Under the pieces are notes generated by a model, which was not told where the DNA came from, ran no database searches, and saw nothing but the letters and a program-made list of their open reading frames with translations. A stretch of 37,164 nt of DNA, taken from the NCBI GenBank assembly GCA_016874675.1, contig VGTL01000023.1:1-37164 (forward strand), in the 5' to 3' direction. The stretch is from Methanobacteriota archaeon. GTDB lineage: Archaea > Thermoplasmatota > DTKX01 > VGTL01. A program made the translations under genes and the position numbers. This document shows positions 7,978 through 15,987 of the stretch, piece by piece (the first letter of the stretch is position 1; every line of letters starts with the position of its first letter).

Positions 7978-10900
7978 TCATTTAATATTCTCCAGGTCCC
8001 TGATGACATCCTCCACCGTTTCGCTCTTCAGGCGTCCCGAAGTGCCGTTCTTCGCCACGCCCCCGTCTTCCTTGAGGTCCAGGTTCTCCACCGAGCCCAC
8101 GAGGTCCCCCTCGTCGTCGGCGTGCTCCCCGCCCGGAACGTCCTTTGCGGGGTCGGGCCCGCCCTCCTTCGCATCATCCCCGCCGGCCTCCTCCTTCCCG
8201 GTCTCCCCGGCGGGCTCCTCCTCAATGTCCCCGCCCTCGTCCCTCCCGGCCCCCTTCCCGGCGTCGGGCGCCTCCGCGGGCTTCGCGGCCAGCTTGCCGC
8301 GCCGGCCCTTCCGGAGCGACCAGAACCCGCCGCCGGGCTTCCGGGGCGGGAGGTCCTGCCTTATCCACCTCTGGAGCCGCCCGTAGCGGACCATGGCAAG
8401 CAGCATCACCACGAGGAACAGCATGAAGAGGAACGCCGCGAGCGGCAGGCCGTCGGAGACGATCTTCCAGTAGTCCGGCTCGTTTTTCACCGTGAACCTC
8501 CCGGTCACCACCGCGGTGTTGCCCAGCTCGTCCTCGGCGAGGAAGGAGTAGGTGTGCTGGCCGTTGGAGCCGCTGTCGGTGGGCCAGCGGTATACGTACA
8601 GCCCGCTGGGCTCGAGGAGCAGGTCGCGCCAGCCCCTGCCGTCGATGTTGACCTGCACGCGGGACACCTTGCTGAGGTCGGTGGCGTTCACCGCGAACGA
8701 CGTGAGGCCGGCCTTCTGTCCGCGCGGGGAGAGCACCTCCATGGCCGGCCCGGAGTTGTCCACCACGACGTTGACGGAGGTCTCGGACTCGTGGCCGGCG
8801 AAGTCGACCGATTTGGCCCTCACGGTGTGGTTGCCGTCAGGGAGCTGCGTGGTGTCGAGGAAGTGGCTGTAGGGCGAGCCCTCGACGGGCCGGTAGATTT
8901 CCCGGAATGTCTCGTTGTCCAGGGCGAAGAAGACCTTCTTGACCGAGCCGCCCGAGTAGACCCTTATCGCGGCGCTGCCGCGCAGGTGGGAGCCGTCCAT
9001 GGGCTCCAGGATGGTCACCTGGGGCGCCAGGTTGTTCACGAAGACCGTCACCCGGTGCACCACGGCGTGGGCGGCCTGGTCGCTGGCCCGGATGGCTATG
9101 GTGTGCTCCCCGTCGGCAAGCAGGGTGGTGTTGAGCGGCCGGTCGACCGGGACCCAGCCCGAGTCGTCGACGGTGTAGACCACGCTTCCCGGGAACCGGT
9201 CCTCGGTCGTGACGTTGATGACGACCTCGCCGGACACGTAGTCGCCGTTGCGCGGGGAGTGGACCGTCACGCCGGGCGGGTTGTTGTCCACCATGAAGGT
9301 CAGGTTGGGGGCGTCGGTCCGCCGGCCCGAGGAGTCCACCGCGAAGGCGGAGAGGTTGTGCACGCCGTCCCCGACGGTCAGGGTGTCCACGGTGTACTCG
9401 TAGTAGCCGGTCTGCGAGTTGTAGGGCAGGTTCACCGTCAGGTTGAAGACATCCAGCCGGACCAGCGAGATGCCGTTCTGGTCGGACGCGGAGACCTGGA
9501 AGCGGAACACCCCTCCGGTGAACTGCCTCTGGAGCGGCGCGCTGACTATGCAGGTCGGGGCGTGGTTGTCGACTATCACGGAGAACTCCTGCTCCGTGGT
9601 GTGGCCCGCGAGGTCCCTGGACCGGATGGCCATCCGGTGGGTGCCGTCAGCGAGAGCGCTCGTGTTCCAGGGCAGCGCCGCGGCTATCCAGCCGGCGCCG
9701 TCGACGTTGTACTCCGTCGGGCCCGGGAAGGCGTCCGTGACGTTGACCTCGACGTCCACCAGGCCGCTCACGTAGTCCCCGGCCTGGGGGTTTTGGATGT
9801 TGAGCACGGGCGCGTGGTTGTCGACGCGGAAGTTCACCGGCCCAAGCGACACGGTCTTCCCGGAGCGGTCGGTCACCCTGGCGCTCACGTTGCGGACGTT
9901 GTCCTCGGTCCACACCAGCGTGTCGAACGAGTACTCGTACATCCCGGTCAGGGCGTTCTGCACCGCCCGGACCTCCCCGCCGTACAGGGTGAGCGTCACC
10001 TCCTCGATGCCGACCTGGTCGGCCGCCATCACCTGGAAGGTGAAGGTGCCCTCGACGTACTGGTTGGGGACGGGCGCGGCGATGTAGGCCACGGGGGCGT
10101 GGTTGTCCACGAACACCGATATGACCCTCTCCACCCGGTGGAGGGCCCCGTCCAGCACCCAGATGGTCAGCTGGCGCTGGCCGTCGGCCAGCGCGGAGGT
10201 GTCCCAGGCGGCGGTCCAGAGGTCGCCGGTGCGGTTCAGGGGGACCCACTCCCCGGCGCCCAGCCGGTACATCGCCCGCAGCGGGAAGGCGTCGCGGGAG
10301 GTGATGTTGACGGTGCAGAGGCCCTCCACGAAGCCGCCCTCCGCCGGGGAGTTCACCGAGAGGGTCGGGTCGTTGTTGTCGACGAAGAAGTCCACCGGGC
10401 CGACCACGGTCGTCCTTCCCGAGAGGTCCACGGCCGTCACCGTGGCGTTGTAGGTCCCGTCGGGAAGGCCCAGGGTGTTGATGGAGTAGTCGTACTGCCT
10501 GGAGAGCCCGTTGTAGGTCATGGTGTAGTTCCTGCCGTCGAACGTCAGCGTGACGTTGGAGAGGCCCAGGGCGTCGGAGGCCCCGGCGCGGAAGACCAGC
10601 ACCCCCTCCACGAACTGCCCGGGGAGGGGCGTCACCAGGTCGCAGTACGGGTTGTTGTTGTCTACCATGACCTCCACCTCCGTCAGGGTCGTGTGGCGGA
10701 GGCGGTCCATCGCCCGCACGGTTATGGTGTGCTTTCCGTCCGTGACGCGGCTCGTGTTCCACTGGACCGTCCCGGAGGGGTCCGAGAGGTCTATCGCCTG
10801 CCACGGACCGCCGTCGATGCGGTACTCGGCGGTCGGGGTGTAGGGCCCGTCGGAGACATTGATGGAGATGTTCACGACGCCCCCGACGTAGTCGCCCTGC

Positions 10901-13900
10901 TGGGGGCTTTGGACCGACACGGTGGGGGCGTTGTTGTCCACGAAGAAGGACACCGCGGTCGCGGTGCCGTTTTGGTTCCCGGCCCGGTCGAACACCTCGA
11001 AGGTCAGGTTGGCCTGGCCGTCGGTGAAGACCGCCGTGTCCACGATGAACTCGTAGTACCCGCTGAACACGTTGTAGGTCATCCGCCGGGACCCGAGCTC
11101 CCGCAGCGAGGAGCCGCCCGCGAGGTCCTCGAAAAGGAGATCCACATGGTCCACGCCGACGTTGTCGGTGGCGCTCACCTGGAACGTCAGCTTGCCCTCC
11201 ACGGTCTGGTTGGTGCTCGGGGCCACCATGAACGCCGAGGGCGGGGTGTTGTCGACCTGGAACTTCAAAATCACGCTGGTGGAGATGTGGTAGGTGCCGT
11301 TGTCTATGACCTCGATCTCGAGGGTGTGGAAGCCGTCCAGGAGCCTCGTCGTGTCCATCCCGGTGCCGTCCGCGACGTAGGTATCGGTCGTGGCGTTGTA
11401 GCTCATGGGCTGCCAGCTCTCCACCCCGTCGACGCGGAAGTGCGGGAGGCTCCCGTTGTCCAGTATGCCGTCCAGGTCGGAGGCCGTGACCTCGACGAGG
11501 ACGTCGCCCCGGAGCATCATGTTCTCCTGGGGCCAGACGACGTAGAGGCTGGGCCTGTTCTGGATGGTGACCGAGGTGACGTTGACGACCGAGGCGCCGT
11601 ACTCGTCGTAGGCGACCACCTTGAGGTTGTGCGACCCGTCGGAGAACCCGGTGGTCAGGAGCTTTATGTCGAACGCGCCGTCGGGGCCCAGGGAGCGGTC
11701 GAACCCGGCGAACTCGTTGTCGATGAAGAGCTCCGCCCAGGCGGCCTGGCTGGCCGGGAAGGGATAGGCGGTCACCGTGACCTCGTTTCTGATGGTGTCC
11801 CCGGCCTTGGGGCTCGAGATGTTGACGAAGAGCAGCACGATGTTGTCGACGTTCACCGAGACGCTGGAGGTCGCCACCGCGCCCGTGGAGTCCGTCGCCT
11901 GGAAGGTTATGGTGTGGGGCCCGTCGCTCAGGGTCCCGGTGTCGAGCTGGGCGCCGTACGCCACCGGGGCGGCCACGCCGGGGGTCACGCTGGTCGCCTC
12001 GCTGAGCCAGTCCGTGGCCGAGTCCGTGTCGATGTAGGGGTTGCGCTGGAGGGAGCGGTCGGAGGCGGCCTGGGGCCTGGGAGCGTTCCAGGCCGGGCTC
12101 TGGGGCGTCTCCCACTCGACGTAGTCCACCGTGGCGCCGGAGCCGTCCTTGAGCGTGAGCGAATCGCCCCCGTCCCCGAGCGCCTGGGCCGAGAGGCCGG
12201 CCGAGCAGGTCGCCCCCTTTCCGAAGAGCGCCCGGAAGGCCGAGCCGTTGGAGGCGACCGTCACGACGCCCAGGGAGGGGATGGAGGTGGCCCCGAACGT
12301 GTACCAGGTCCCGCCCTCCTCCACGAGCTTCCAGCCGCTGAGGTTGACCGCCGCGGCCGTGGGGTTGAAGAGCTCCACCCACTCGGCGGTGGCGCAGGAG
12401 GCGAGGTCGTATCCGACCTCGGACACCACCACCGAGGAGAGGTTGAGCGCGTTGCCCATGTCCGACCAGGCGCCGCCGTCGACCCGGTACACCGGGTTGG
12501 CCGCCAGGTCGGGTATCGGGTCCCCGTTGGGGTCGGAGACCCGGATGCTCAGGTTGTAGGTCCCGGCGATGACCTCGCTCCCCGCCGGGCTTATTATCTG
12601 GACGGAGGGCTTGTTCAGGAAGTTGACCAGTATGAGGTCGGTGAGGTCCTTGCCCTCCGGGTCCGTGACCACGGCCTTGAGGGTGTGGGGGCCGTCCGAG
12701 AACCACACGGTGTTGAGGCTGATGTTGTAGCCCCAGTTGCCCGAGCCGTCCAAATCGACCTCGGTGTAGCCCACCGCGGTGGCCGACCCGTCGACGAAGA
12801 GCTCGGCGTAGCCCGGGCCGGGGTAGGACTTCGAATCCTCCTCGAAGTCCACCTGCACGTTGTATATCCCGTTTATCGTGTCCCCCGAGCGCGGGCTTGT
12901 TATCGTGACGGAGGTGAGCGGGTCCCAGTTGTCGAACTCGAAGGTCTTGTAGCCCGAGGTCTCCCCGGCGCCGTTCACCGCCCGGGCCCGCAGCGTGTGG
13001 TTCCCGTCGGCGTAGTTTTTGGTGTTGAGGTCGTAGGCGTACGTCCCGGAGCCGGCCGGGATCATGTCGTTCACGTAGTTGCCGTCTACGTACAGCTCGA
13101 CCCGGTCCGCCTGGGCCGCCCGGGCGGTCACGGTCGTGGTGTTCGCCAGGGGGCCGCCCGCCGGGGAGGTTATGTTGACGTCCGTCGGCGGGGCCGCGGA
13201 GGTGGGGTTGGCCACGGTTATGGATATCGTCCGGCGCGCCACCACGGAGCCGTGGTCCGAATCGCCCTTGACCAGGATCTCCACGTCGTACCTGCCGTTG
13301 GGGTACTGGGTGGTGTCCCAGGAGATCTTGAAGGTGTCGCCGCTCGAGAGCGTAAGGCTGGTCCAGGATATCCTGCCTCCGACGCGGAAGCCGACGAACG
13401 AGACGTTGGCCCCGGTGCCGCCGGGCGCGGCGGCGTCCACCTGGAAGGTGTAGTCGGAGTCCTTGACCGTGCCCCCGTCCTGGGGCATCACGAGCTTCAT
13501 CTTCGGGCAGCCGGTCTGGAGTATCCCCCACCCCAGCGCCAGGTCGATGGAGTTCGAACCGGTGTCGTCGGCCACGATGTCATCGTCGTTGCCGATGTCC
13601 GTCCAGTAGTAGACCGAGCCGGTGTCGCCCTCGTAGTAGCGGATCATCACCCCGGCGGAGCCGTAGTCGCTGGTGTTGGCGTCGTAGGCGTCGGTGGTCG
13701 GGTAGCGGTCCCAGCGGTACTCGAACTCGTAGTGCCGCGACGGCGACGTGTAGTACTTGGCCCCGGCCGCGCCGTCCGTGGCGTCGCCGGAGGCCGTGTC
13801 GCCCGTGTCCCACTTGATGTACCCCTTGCCTCCCTGCAGCTGGTGGTCGGCGTAGGAGTCCGTGTAGCCGCCCGTGTATCCGATGATGGCGCAGTTCTCG

Positions 13901-15006
13901 TAGTTGTCGGTGAGTATGTAGTCCTGTTTCTTCTTGCCGGTGTAGTTCTGGTCGGTGTAGATCCGCAACGAGTCGTTGGCCGAGAAGTTCTGGTCGTAGA
14001 TGACGAAACCGAGGTACACACGACGGGTGGAGAAGTCCTCCACCGCCTTGATGACGCCGTTCATCGTGTTGCCGGTCTCGTTGGTCAGCGTGAAGGGCTT
14101 CTCCCAGCAGTCGGCCCAGCTGTAGTCGTTGGTGATGTCCCCGTCCACCGCCGGGGCGGACTTCGTGTAGGTCGCGTAGATGGTCGCCCGGGTCTTGGAG
14201 GCGCCCAGCCGGATGTCGGCCCAGCCGGGGGAGGCCGAGCAGGGGTTGGCCCTGCCGGTGTATTCCCCGTTGGTCAGCTTCCAGTAGTACCAGGCGCTGT
14301 CCGGGAGCTGGTAGATCCTGATGTAGAACCCGAGCTCGTCGGAGGAGGCGACGTCCAGGTCCGACGAGGAGGCGCCGTCGTTTTTGGAGTTGTCAAGGGG
14401 TATTTTGAACTCGAAGAGGTTTATCCCGCCCTGCCGGTCGGCCGCGGCGGTGAGGTCGGTCGCCCCGTCGCCGTCGGCCTCCCAGGCCTGGGAGGTGGCG
14501 TTCCAGGCGCCGTCGACCTTGCTCCCCCCGGCCGAGAGGTAGGCGCAGTTCTCGTTGCGCTGGTTCGAGGGGTTGGTCAGGGCGTCGTCGTGGTCGCCGT
14601 CCGAGGTCGGGGACGAGGCGTTGCCCTCGTCGAAGTAGAGCCGGACCTCGTTGGCGTTGCCGGAGTTGCCGACGTATATCACGGCGACGTACAGGTTCGT
14701 GTCGTCGTTCATGAGAAGCAGCGTGGCGTCCATCTCCGTGGAGCCGCCCTCCTGCTTCATCCGGATGGTCCTGACATAGGCGTCGGCCCACTTGTCGCTG
14801 TCCTTGCCGTGGCCCCCGCCGTTGTCGGTGATGTCGCCGTTTATGGTCACCGAGGATGATGTGAAGTAGCTGTAGAGCTGCAGCGGGTTCCCGGACTCCT
14901 GGGCGACATGGGCCTCCGCCGGAGGCGCCCATGCGACCAGGCCCAGAAAGCCGCTCCAAACCAGTCCCGCGATCACGAGCACGCTTGCGAACTTCTTCGA
15001 TCTCAT
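7978..15006 (-). CDS. giant membrane-anchored Ig-repeat surface protein with lamin-tail domain
   Basis: About 2,342 residues from the ATG at 15006 (GGGGGA about 8 bases upstream); an ATG at 15024 would add six. Positions below use the longer form. A signal peptide ends near AEAHVA (about 39). Residues about 45-500 resemble two DOMON/CBM9-like beta modules (SVTINGDITD; APAVDGDITND). From about 505 to 2180 there are about 15 Ig-like domains, most ending in VDNxxP and beginning SP/AP-x-x-x-x-YVxG. A lamin-tail-like domain (about 865-1010; SEVGYD, EWVELFNP, LSGWKL) interrupts one of them. A single membrane helix (about 2192-2214) is followed by a basic patch, an acidic disordered cytoplasmic tail of about 130 residues and a terminal helix (ETVEDVIRDLENIK). 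It is probably an adhesin or stalk reaching far from the cell and contacting the cytoplasm through the tail. It is first in the four-gene operon. Confidence 0.85.
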   Translation of the reverse strand: MRSKKFASVLVIAGLVWSGFLGLVAWAPPAEAHVAQESGNPLQLYSYFTSSSVTINGDITDNGGGHGKDSDKWADAYVRTIRMKQEGGSTEMDATLLLMNDDTNLYVAVIYVGNSGNANEVRLYFDEGNASSPTSDGDHDDALTNPSNQRNENCAYLSAGGSKVDGAWNATSQAWEADGDGATDLTAAADRQGGINLFEFKIPLDNSKNDGASSSDLDVASSDELGFYIRIYQLPDSAWYYWKLTNGEYTGRANPCSASPGWADIRLGASKTRATIYATYTKSAPAVDGDITNDYSWADCWEKPFTLTNETGNTMNGVIKAVEDFSTRRVYLGFVIYDQNFSANDSLRIYTDQNYTGKKKQDYILTDNYENCAIIGYTGGYTDSYADHQLQGGKGYIKWDTGDTASGDATDGAAGAKYYTSPSRHYEFEYRWDRYPTTDAYDANTSDYGSAGVMIRYYEGDTGSVYYWTDIGNDDDIVADDTGSNSIDLALGWGILQTGCPKMKLVMPQDGGTVKDSDYTFQVDAAAPGGTGANVSFVGFRVGGRISWTSLTLSSGDTFKISWDTTQYPNGRYDVEILVKGDSDHGSVVARRTISITVANPTSAAPPTDVNITSPAGGPLANTTTVTARAAQADRVELYVDGNYVNDMIPAGSGTYAYDLNTKNYADGNHTLRARAVNGAGETSGYKTFEFDNWDPLTSVTITSPRSGDTINGIYNVQVDFEEDSKSYPGPGYAELFVDGSATAVGYTEVDLDGSGNWGYNISLNTVWFSDGPHTLKAVVTDPEGKDLTDLILVNFLNKPSVQIISPAGSEVIAGTYNLSIRVSDPNGDPIPDLAANPVYRVDGGAWSDMGNALNLSSVVVSEVGYDLASCATAEWVELFNPTAAAVNLSGWKLVEEGGTWYTFGATSIPSLGVVTVASNGSAFRALFGKGATCSAGLSAQALGDGGDSLTLKDGSGATVDYVEWETPQSPAWNAPRPQAASDRSLQRNPYIDTDSATDWLSEATSVTPGVAAPVAYGAQLDTGTLSDGPHTITFQATDSTGAVATSSVSVNVDNIVLLFVNISSPKAGDTIRNEVTVTAYPFPASQAAWAELFIDNEFAGFDRSLGPDGAFDIKLLTTGFSDGSHNLKVVAYDEYGASVVNVTSVTIQNRPSLYVVWPQENMMLRGDVLVEVTASDLDGILDNGSLPHFRVDGVESWQPMSYNATTDTYVADGTGMDTTRLLDGFHTLEIEVIDNGTYHISTSVILKFQVDNTPPSAFMVAPSTNQTVEGKLTFQVSATDNVGVDHVDLLFEDLAGGSSLRELGSRRMTYNVFSGYYEFIVDTAVFTDGQANLTFEVFDRAGNQNGTATAVSFFVDNNAPTVSVQSPQQGDYVGGVVNISINVSDGPYTPTAEYRIDGGPWQAIDLSDPSGTVQWNTSRVTDGKHTITVRAMDRLRHTTLTEVEVMVDNNNPYCDLVTPLPGQFVEGVLVFRAGASDALGLSNVTLTFDGRNYTMTYNGLSRQYDYSINTLGLPDGTYNATVTAVDLSGRTTVVGPVDFFVDNNDPTLSVNSPAEGGFVEGLCTVNITSRDAFPLRAMYRLGAGEWVPLNRTGDLWTAAWDTSALADGQRQLTIWVLDGALHRVERVISVFVDNHAPVAYIAAPVPNQYVEGTFTFQVMAADQVGIEEVTLTLYGGEVRAVQNALTGMYEYSFDTLVWTEDNVRNVSARVTDRSGKTVSLGPVNFRVDNHAPVLNIQNPQAGDYVSGLVDVEVNVTDAFPGPTEYNVDGAGWIAAALPWNTSALADGTHRMAIRSRDLAGHTTEQEFSVIVDNHAPTCIVSAPLQRQFTGGVFRFQVSASDQNGISLVRLDVFNLTVNLPYNSQTGYYEYTVDTLTVGDGVHNLSAFAVDSSGRRTDAPNLTFMVDNNPPGVTVHSPRNGDYVSGEVVINVTTEDRFPGSVVYTVDDSGWVPVDRPLNTTLLADGEHTIAIRASDQAAHAVVHRVTVFVNNLAPQVTILEPMDGSHLRGSAAIRVYSGGSVKKVFFALDNETFREIYRPVEGSPYSHFLDTTQLPDGNHTVRAKSVDFAGHESETSVNVVVDNSGPAMEVLSPRGQKAGLTSFAVNATDLSKVSRVQVNIDGRGWRDLLLEPSGLYVYRWPTDSGSNGQHTYSFLAEDELGNTAVVTGRFTVKNEPDYWKIVSDGLPLAAFLFMLFLVVMLLAMVRYGRLQRWIRQDLPPRKPGGGFWSLRKGRRGKLAAKPAEAPDAGKGAGRDEGGDIEEEPAGETGKEEAGGDDAKEGGPDPAKDVPGGEHADDEGDLVGSVENLDLKEDGGVAKNGTSGRLKSETVEDVIRDLENIK

Positions 15007-15064
15007 ACTACATTCCCCCGTCATTTCCTGCGTTGGCGTTCCTGCCGGTCATTCCAGAGCCCGG

Positions 15065-15079
15065 CATTATTTAAACCAA
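15065..15079 (-). promoter_or_regulatory. TATA/BRE for the giant surface-protein operon
   Basis: On the minus strand the sequence reads TTGGTTTAAATAATG, an AT-rich box with a purine-flanked upstream edge. It predicts a transcript start near 15040 and a leader of about 30-35 bases carrying the GGGGGA site before the ATG at 15006. It is the only clear promoter seen for the 13-kb operon. Confidence 0.5.
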
Positions 15080-15164
15080 TTCTGGTTCGGTTTCTAATCA
15101 TCTAGACATACGATATTAATATTATTCTCTCAAAACCTGAGATTCAAGAATCGAACTGCGATGA

Positions 15165-15240
15165 ATCCGCACCTTGCCCCCTGCACCCCGCACCCTGCAC
15201 CCAGCACCCTGCCGTCCGCCCCCTGCTCCCCCTCAACAAA
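15165..15240. repeat. pyrimidine-rich 7-base repeat tract (copy 3)
   Basis: Consecutive 7-base units of the form GCACCCT/GCACCCC/GCCCCCT run from about 15169 to 15231. It looks like the right arm only of the hairpin family; no long purine arm precedes it. It sits between the tRNA 3' end and the surface-protein promoter. Confidence 0.55.
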
Positions 15241-15242
15241 CG

Positions 15243-15248
15243 AAAAAA
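15243..15248 (-). terminator. T-run terminator of tRNA-Met
   Basis: Six T residues on the minus strand directly follow the tRNA 3' end (ACC then TTTTTT). This is the usual archaeal tRNA termination signal. The CCA end is not encoded in full. Confidence 0.7.
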
Positions 15249-15250
15249 GG

Positions 15251-15353
15251 TGTCGGGGGGGGGCTTTGAACCCCCGGCCTTCGGATGTCGCAGAGCTTAG
15301 AGGGTCTCCGTCTCCTATGAGTCCGACGCTCCACCAGGCTGAGCCACCCCGAC
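15251..15353 (-). tRNA. tRNA-Met(CAU), elongator type, with intron
   Basis: A full cloverleaf folds on the minus strand: acceptor GTCGGGG/CCCCGAC, D stem GCTC/GAGC, anticodon stem TCGGA/TCCGA, T stem GGGGG/CCCCC with loop TTCAAAG, and discriminator A. The anticodon CAT is at 15319-15317. A 29-base intron sits between positions 37 and 38, leaving a 74-base mature tRNA. The spliced loop CTCATAA inside GGA/TCC is typical of archaeal elongator tRNA-Met, which often carries an intron here. A CAU tRNA-Ile2 (agmatidine-modified) cannot be fully excluded by eye. Initiator tRNA is unlikely because the anticodon stem lacks its three GC pairs next to the loop. Confidence 0.92.
15287..15315 (-). other. 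tRNA-Met intron (37/38), bulge-helix-bulge type
   Basis: The fold fits a canonical archaeal splice site: bulge TA|G at the 5' junction, bulge AC|A at the 3' junction, a central helix CTCA/TGCG with three of four pairs (U33 unpaired), and an intron stem GAG/CTC. Cutting there restores a 7-base anticodon loop. The intron would be removed by the tRNA splicing endonuclease. Confidence 0.8.
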
Positions 15354-15570
15354 GCATTGCGTGGACAAATTATCTGGGCCCAGATTGGTGGCAAAGCAGA
15401 CCACGGATATAATATTTTGGTGGTCTAGTCGGCGACCAGGCCGGGCCACCCCGGCCGGCTGCGCGCATCCGAGAGACTGAAGAATCACGTCAGCGGGGAT
15501 GATCGCTTCGGCAGACAGCAAAACCCTTAATTACGACAACGGCGTTCCGTCTTCCCAAGGGGGATACTGA
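15354..15570. promoter_or_regulatory. promoter region between tRNA-Met and gcvH
   Basis: This 217-base stretch has no credible gene. It holds a perfect 14-bp palindrome ATCTGGGCCCAGAT (15372-15385) just upstream of the tRNA, an AT-rich box GGATATAATATTTTGG (15405-15420) usable in either direction, a GC hairpin GCCGGG-CCAC-CCCGGC (15440-15455), an AT patch CCTTAATTA about 40 bases before gcvH, and a Shine-Dalgarno AAGGGGGA 7 bases before the gcvH ATG. A small RNA starting near 15432 is possible but I could not assign one. Confidence 0.5.
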
Positions 15571-15987
15571 ATGAAGTTCCAGGAGTACGACGTCCCGGAC
15601 GACTTGCACTACCACAAGGAGCACCACTGGATCCGGAAAGAGGGCGACCACTACATCCTCGGCGTGACCGACTTCGCCGCCAGGCTCGCCGGCGACATCA
15701 CCTACGTCGACATGCCCTCCGAGGGCGACCGGGTCTCCCTGGACAAGCCCTTCGGGACGATGGAATCCGGAAAGTGGGTGGGCAAGCTCTACGGACCGTT
15801 CGACGGTGAGATCGTGGAGGTCAACCCCGAGATCTCCGACGACGCCACCCTGATAAACAAGGAGCCCTACGGCAAGGGCTGGATAGTGAAGGTCAAGGCC
15901 AAGGACCAATCGCAGGTGTCGGCCCTCATGAACCCGGCGGCCTACGTCGAGGCGATGAAGAAGAAGCTCGCCGAGATAAAGAAGTGA
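15571..15987 (+). CDS. gcvH: glycine cleavage system H protein (lipoyl carrier)
   Basis: The 138-residue product matches the H-protein family over its whole length: LHYHKEHHWIRKEGD, then GVTDFAARLAGDITYVDMP, then ESGKWVGKLYGP. In the family the Lys of ES-x-K carries lipoate; here that is K68. The protein shuttles the aminomethyl group among the P, T and L proteins of glycine cleavage, none of which are in the window, and in some archaea it serves other lipoate chemistry. A strong AAGGGGGA site precedes the ATG. The 3' end overlaps the convergent reductase gene by 62 bases. A BioB-like radical SAM gene lies one gene away, which may bear on lipoylation. Confidence 0.93.
   Translation: MKFQEYDVPDDLHYHKEHHWIRKEGDHYILGVTDFAARLAGDITYVDMPSEGDRVSLDKPFGTMESGKWVGKLYGPFDGEIVEVNPEISDDATLINKEPYGKGWIVKVKAKDQSQVSALMNPAAYVEAMKKKLAEIKK

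Noticed and set aside
9647..13531. 1,294-codon minus-strand frame inside the giant gene
   Set aside because: It is a shifted frame of the same strand, Arg/Gly/Pro-rich, with no start context; a by-product of composition.
7411..14859. Very long open frame of 2,482 codons on the plus strand
   Set aside because: It is antisense to the giant Ig-repeat gene, whose frame has a signal peptide, clear domain repeats and a membrane anchor. The antisense product is a repetitive Val/Gly/His/Arg/Asp-rich chain with no domain; GC-rich codons remove stops from the other frame.
15421..15570. Box C/D guide RNA or glycine riboswitch before gcvH
   Set aside because: A GATGATC and a CTGA are present, but the C box does not fit RUGAUGA and the order is wrong; no glycine aptamer core is visible.
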